Assembly: GCA_026393985.1 (NCBI GenBank)
Contig: JAPKZB010000080.1
Coordinates: forward strand, 1-64,000
Direction: 5' to 3'
Source: Acidobacteriota bacterium
GTDB lineage: Bacteria > Acidobacteriota > Terriglobia > Bryobacterales > Bryobacteraceae
DNA length: 64,000 nt
Shown here: positions 63,023-64,000 of the stretch, piece by piece
How positions within the stretch are numbered: the first letter of the stretch is position 1
Layout of the letters: each line of letters begins with the position of its first letter
Notes under the pieces: generated by a model
The model's input: the letters and a program-made list of their open reading frames with translations, nothing else
Databases searched by the model: none
What the model was told of the DNA's origin: nothing
Made by a program: the position numbers and the translations under genes

Positions 63023-63781
63023 ATGATTCTCGGCGCCGTCACCTATAACATCTGCAAGGACTGGGACCTCGACACCCTGCTGACCAAGCTCGAAAAAGCG
63101 GGCTTTGGCGGGGTGGAGCTTCGCACCTCGCACGCGCACAAGGTCGAACCCTCGCTCAGCGCCGCCGAACGGCAGGCCGTGCGCGAACGCTTCGAGCGGA
63201 GCAAAATCCGGCTGGTCAGCTTCGGCACCACCGCCGAGTTCCACTCCCCGGACCCGGCCGTGCGCGCCCGCAACGTCGCCGACGCCAAGGCGTTCATCGA
63301 ACTCGCCCACGACACGCGCGCCTGGGGCATCAAGGTTCGTCCGAACGGCTTCGCGCCCGGGGCGGACCGCGACGCCACCATTCAAAACATCGGCGCCTGC
63401 CTCAAAGAGCTTGGCGAGTACGGCGCCGGGCGGGGCGTCGAGATCTGGATGGAGGTCCACGGCCGGGAGACCCAGAATCCGCCGGTTTCAGCCGCCATCA
63501 TGCGCGCCGCCAACCATCCGAACGTCGGCGTGTGCTGGAACTCAAACCCGACCGACATCGTTAACGGCTCCATCAAGCCCAGCTTCGATCTGCTGCGGCC
63601 CTGGATCAAAAACGTTCACATCAACGAACTGGCCAGCGCCTATCCCTATCGGGAACTCTTCACCCTGCTCCGCAAGAGCGGCTACGACCGCTATACGCTG
63701 TGCGAAGCGCAGGAGAGCAAAGAGCCGGAACGGTTCCTGATGTGGTATCACGCGTTGTGGCGCGAGCTAAACCGCCCGTAG
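63023..63781 (+). CDS. Sugar phosphate isomerase/epimerase-like TIM barrel (AP-endonuclease 2 family)
   Basis: A 252-residue protein: 'GAVTYNICKDWDLDTLLTKLEKAGFGGVELRTSHAHKVEPSLS', 'GVEIWMEVHGRETQNPPVSAAIMRAANHPNVGVCWNSNPTDI', 'IKNVHINELAS', 'YTLCEAQESKEPERFL'. The metal-ligand positions of the family (E-V-H, C-W-N instead of C-x-D, V-H-I, E at the end) are mostly kept. It probably isomerises or epimerises a sugar or keto-acid. It overlaps the convergent reading frame at the window end by 15 bases. Confidence 0.82.
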   Translation: MILGAVTYNICKDWDLDTLLTKLEKAGFGGVELRTSHAHKVEPSLSAAERQAVRERFERSKIRLVSFGTTAEFHSPDPAVRARNVADAKAFIELAHDTRAWGIKVRPNGFAPGADRDATIQNIGACLKELGEYGAGRGVEIWMEVHGRETQNPPVSAAIMRAANHPNVGVCWNSNPTDIVNGSIKPSFDLLRPWIKNVHINELASAYPYRELFTLLRKSGYDRYTLCEAQESKEPERFLMWYHALWRELNRP

Positions 63782-64000
63782 GTCGTCGTTGTCCGGAGTC
63801 TGCCGGCGGCGGGGCCCCCACCGCGCCCACACCGCCGGCGCCAGCCGGACGCCGGCGTAGGTCACCAGCATTGCAAACAACGCGAGCGAAGCCGCGATGG
63901 CTCCCAGTCGGCGGGCGGGCGTGGGTCCGCGCTCGACGCTGACCGGGGCCGGCGGCTCGCCGAAGGCGAGTTCGAGGCGCAGATCGATGAGCATATGGCC
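63767..64000 (-). CDS. C-terminal part of a membrane protein, cut by window edge
   Basis: A frame open to the window edge, with a possible ATG at 63994 close to it. It ends with 'RRLGAIAASLALFAMLVTYAGVRLAPAVWARWGPRRRQ', a single membrane segment with a basic cytosolic tail. Only 78 codons are visible, so family and true start cannot be given. Confidence 0.5.
   Translation of the reverse strand, partial: GHMLIDLRLELAFGEPPAPVSVERGPTPARRLGAIAASLALFAMLVTYAGVRLAPAVWARWGPRRRQTPDNDDLRAV

Overview
The window looks like a chromosome segment from a high-GC Acidobacteriota (Solibacter/Bryobacter-like) soil bacterium. The evidence is three very large Oar-type TonB-dependent receptors with an N-terminal carboxypeptidase-regulatory-like domain, many secreted peptidases and glycosidases, ACS-type MFS transporters, and very GC-rich G/C-ending codons. 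This assignment is inferred from gene content; no rRNA is present. The only RNA gene recognised is a tRNA-Val(GAC).

Layout. 1-7.7 kb: the tail of an IS630-type transposase, a DUF4384 protein, and a tightly coupled secreted TPR / caspase-like (C14) / TPR operon. 7.7-9.2 kb: a decayed sulfatase and a GHL10-type glycosidase. 9.3-15.1 kb: a tandem duplication of [conserved leader + S8 subtilase with WGDS repeats + start of an amidohydrolase]. The first subtilase copy is frameshifted twice, and the amidohydrolase is broken at an 11-G tract. 15.3-30.3 kb: an outer-membrane protein, then a probable sugar-acid/lactone locus (lactonase, two MFS permeases, TonB receptor, enolase-superfamily enzyme, HpaI-type aldolase, amidohydrolase, toroid-glycosidase-like protein), then two poorly known genes. 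30.4-41.2 kb: two more Oar receptors flanking a three-gene array of LmbE/PIG-L proteins that is divergent from an acetamidase/formamidase.

41.3-51.5 kb is a long minus-strand run: an FKBP isomerase; a probable five-gene unit with LuxR-type HTH, ECF sigma factor, zinc-finger anti-sigma, an unknown beta-rich protein and a TPR-CHAT lipoprotein; a matrixin-type metalloprotease with IPT-like domains and a partner; and an Nramp transporter fused to a universal stress domain, with a palindrome at its start. 51.8-64 kb: a kexin-like S8 protease; a dipeptidase/MFS pair divergent from a NagA-like deacetylase and a ROK-like kinase (amino-sugar or muropeptide use); two glycan-active secreted proteins; tRNA-Val; a polyprenol-type glycosyltransferase; a sugar-phosphate isomerase/epimerase-like protein; and the end of a membrane protein.

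The most unusual items are the duplicated structured leader upstream of the two subtilases, with compensatory changes between copies; the secreted caspase-like operon; the ECF/anti-sigma/CHAT unit; and the LmbE array, in which two of three paralogues have lost the metal-binding motif.
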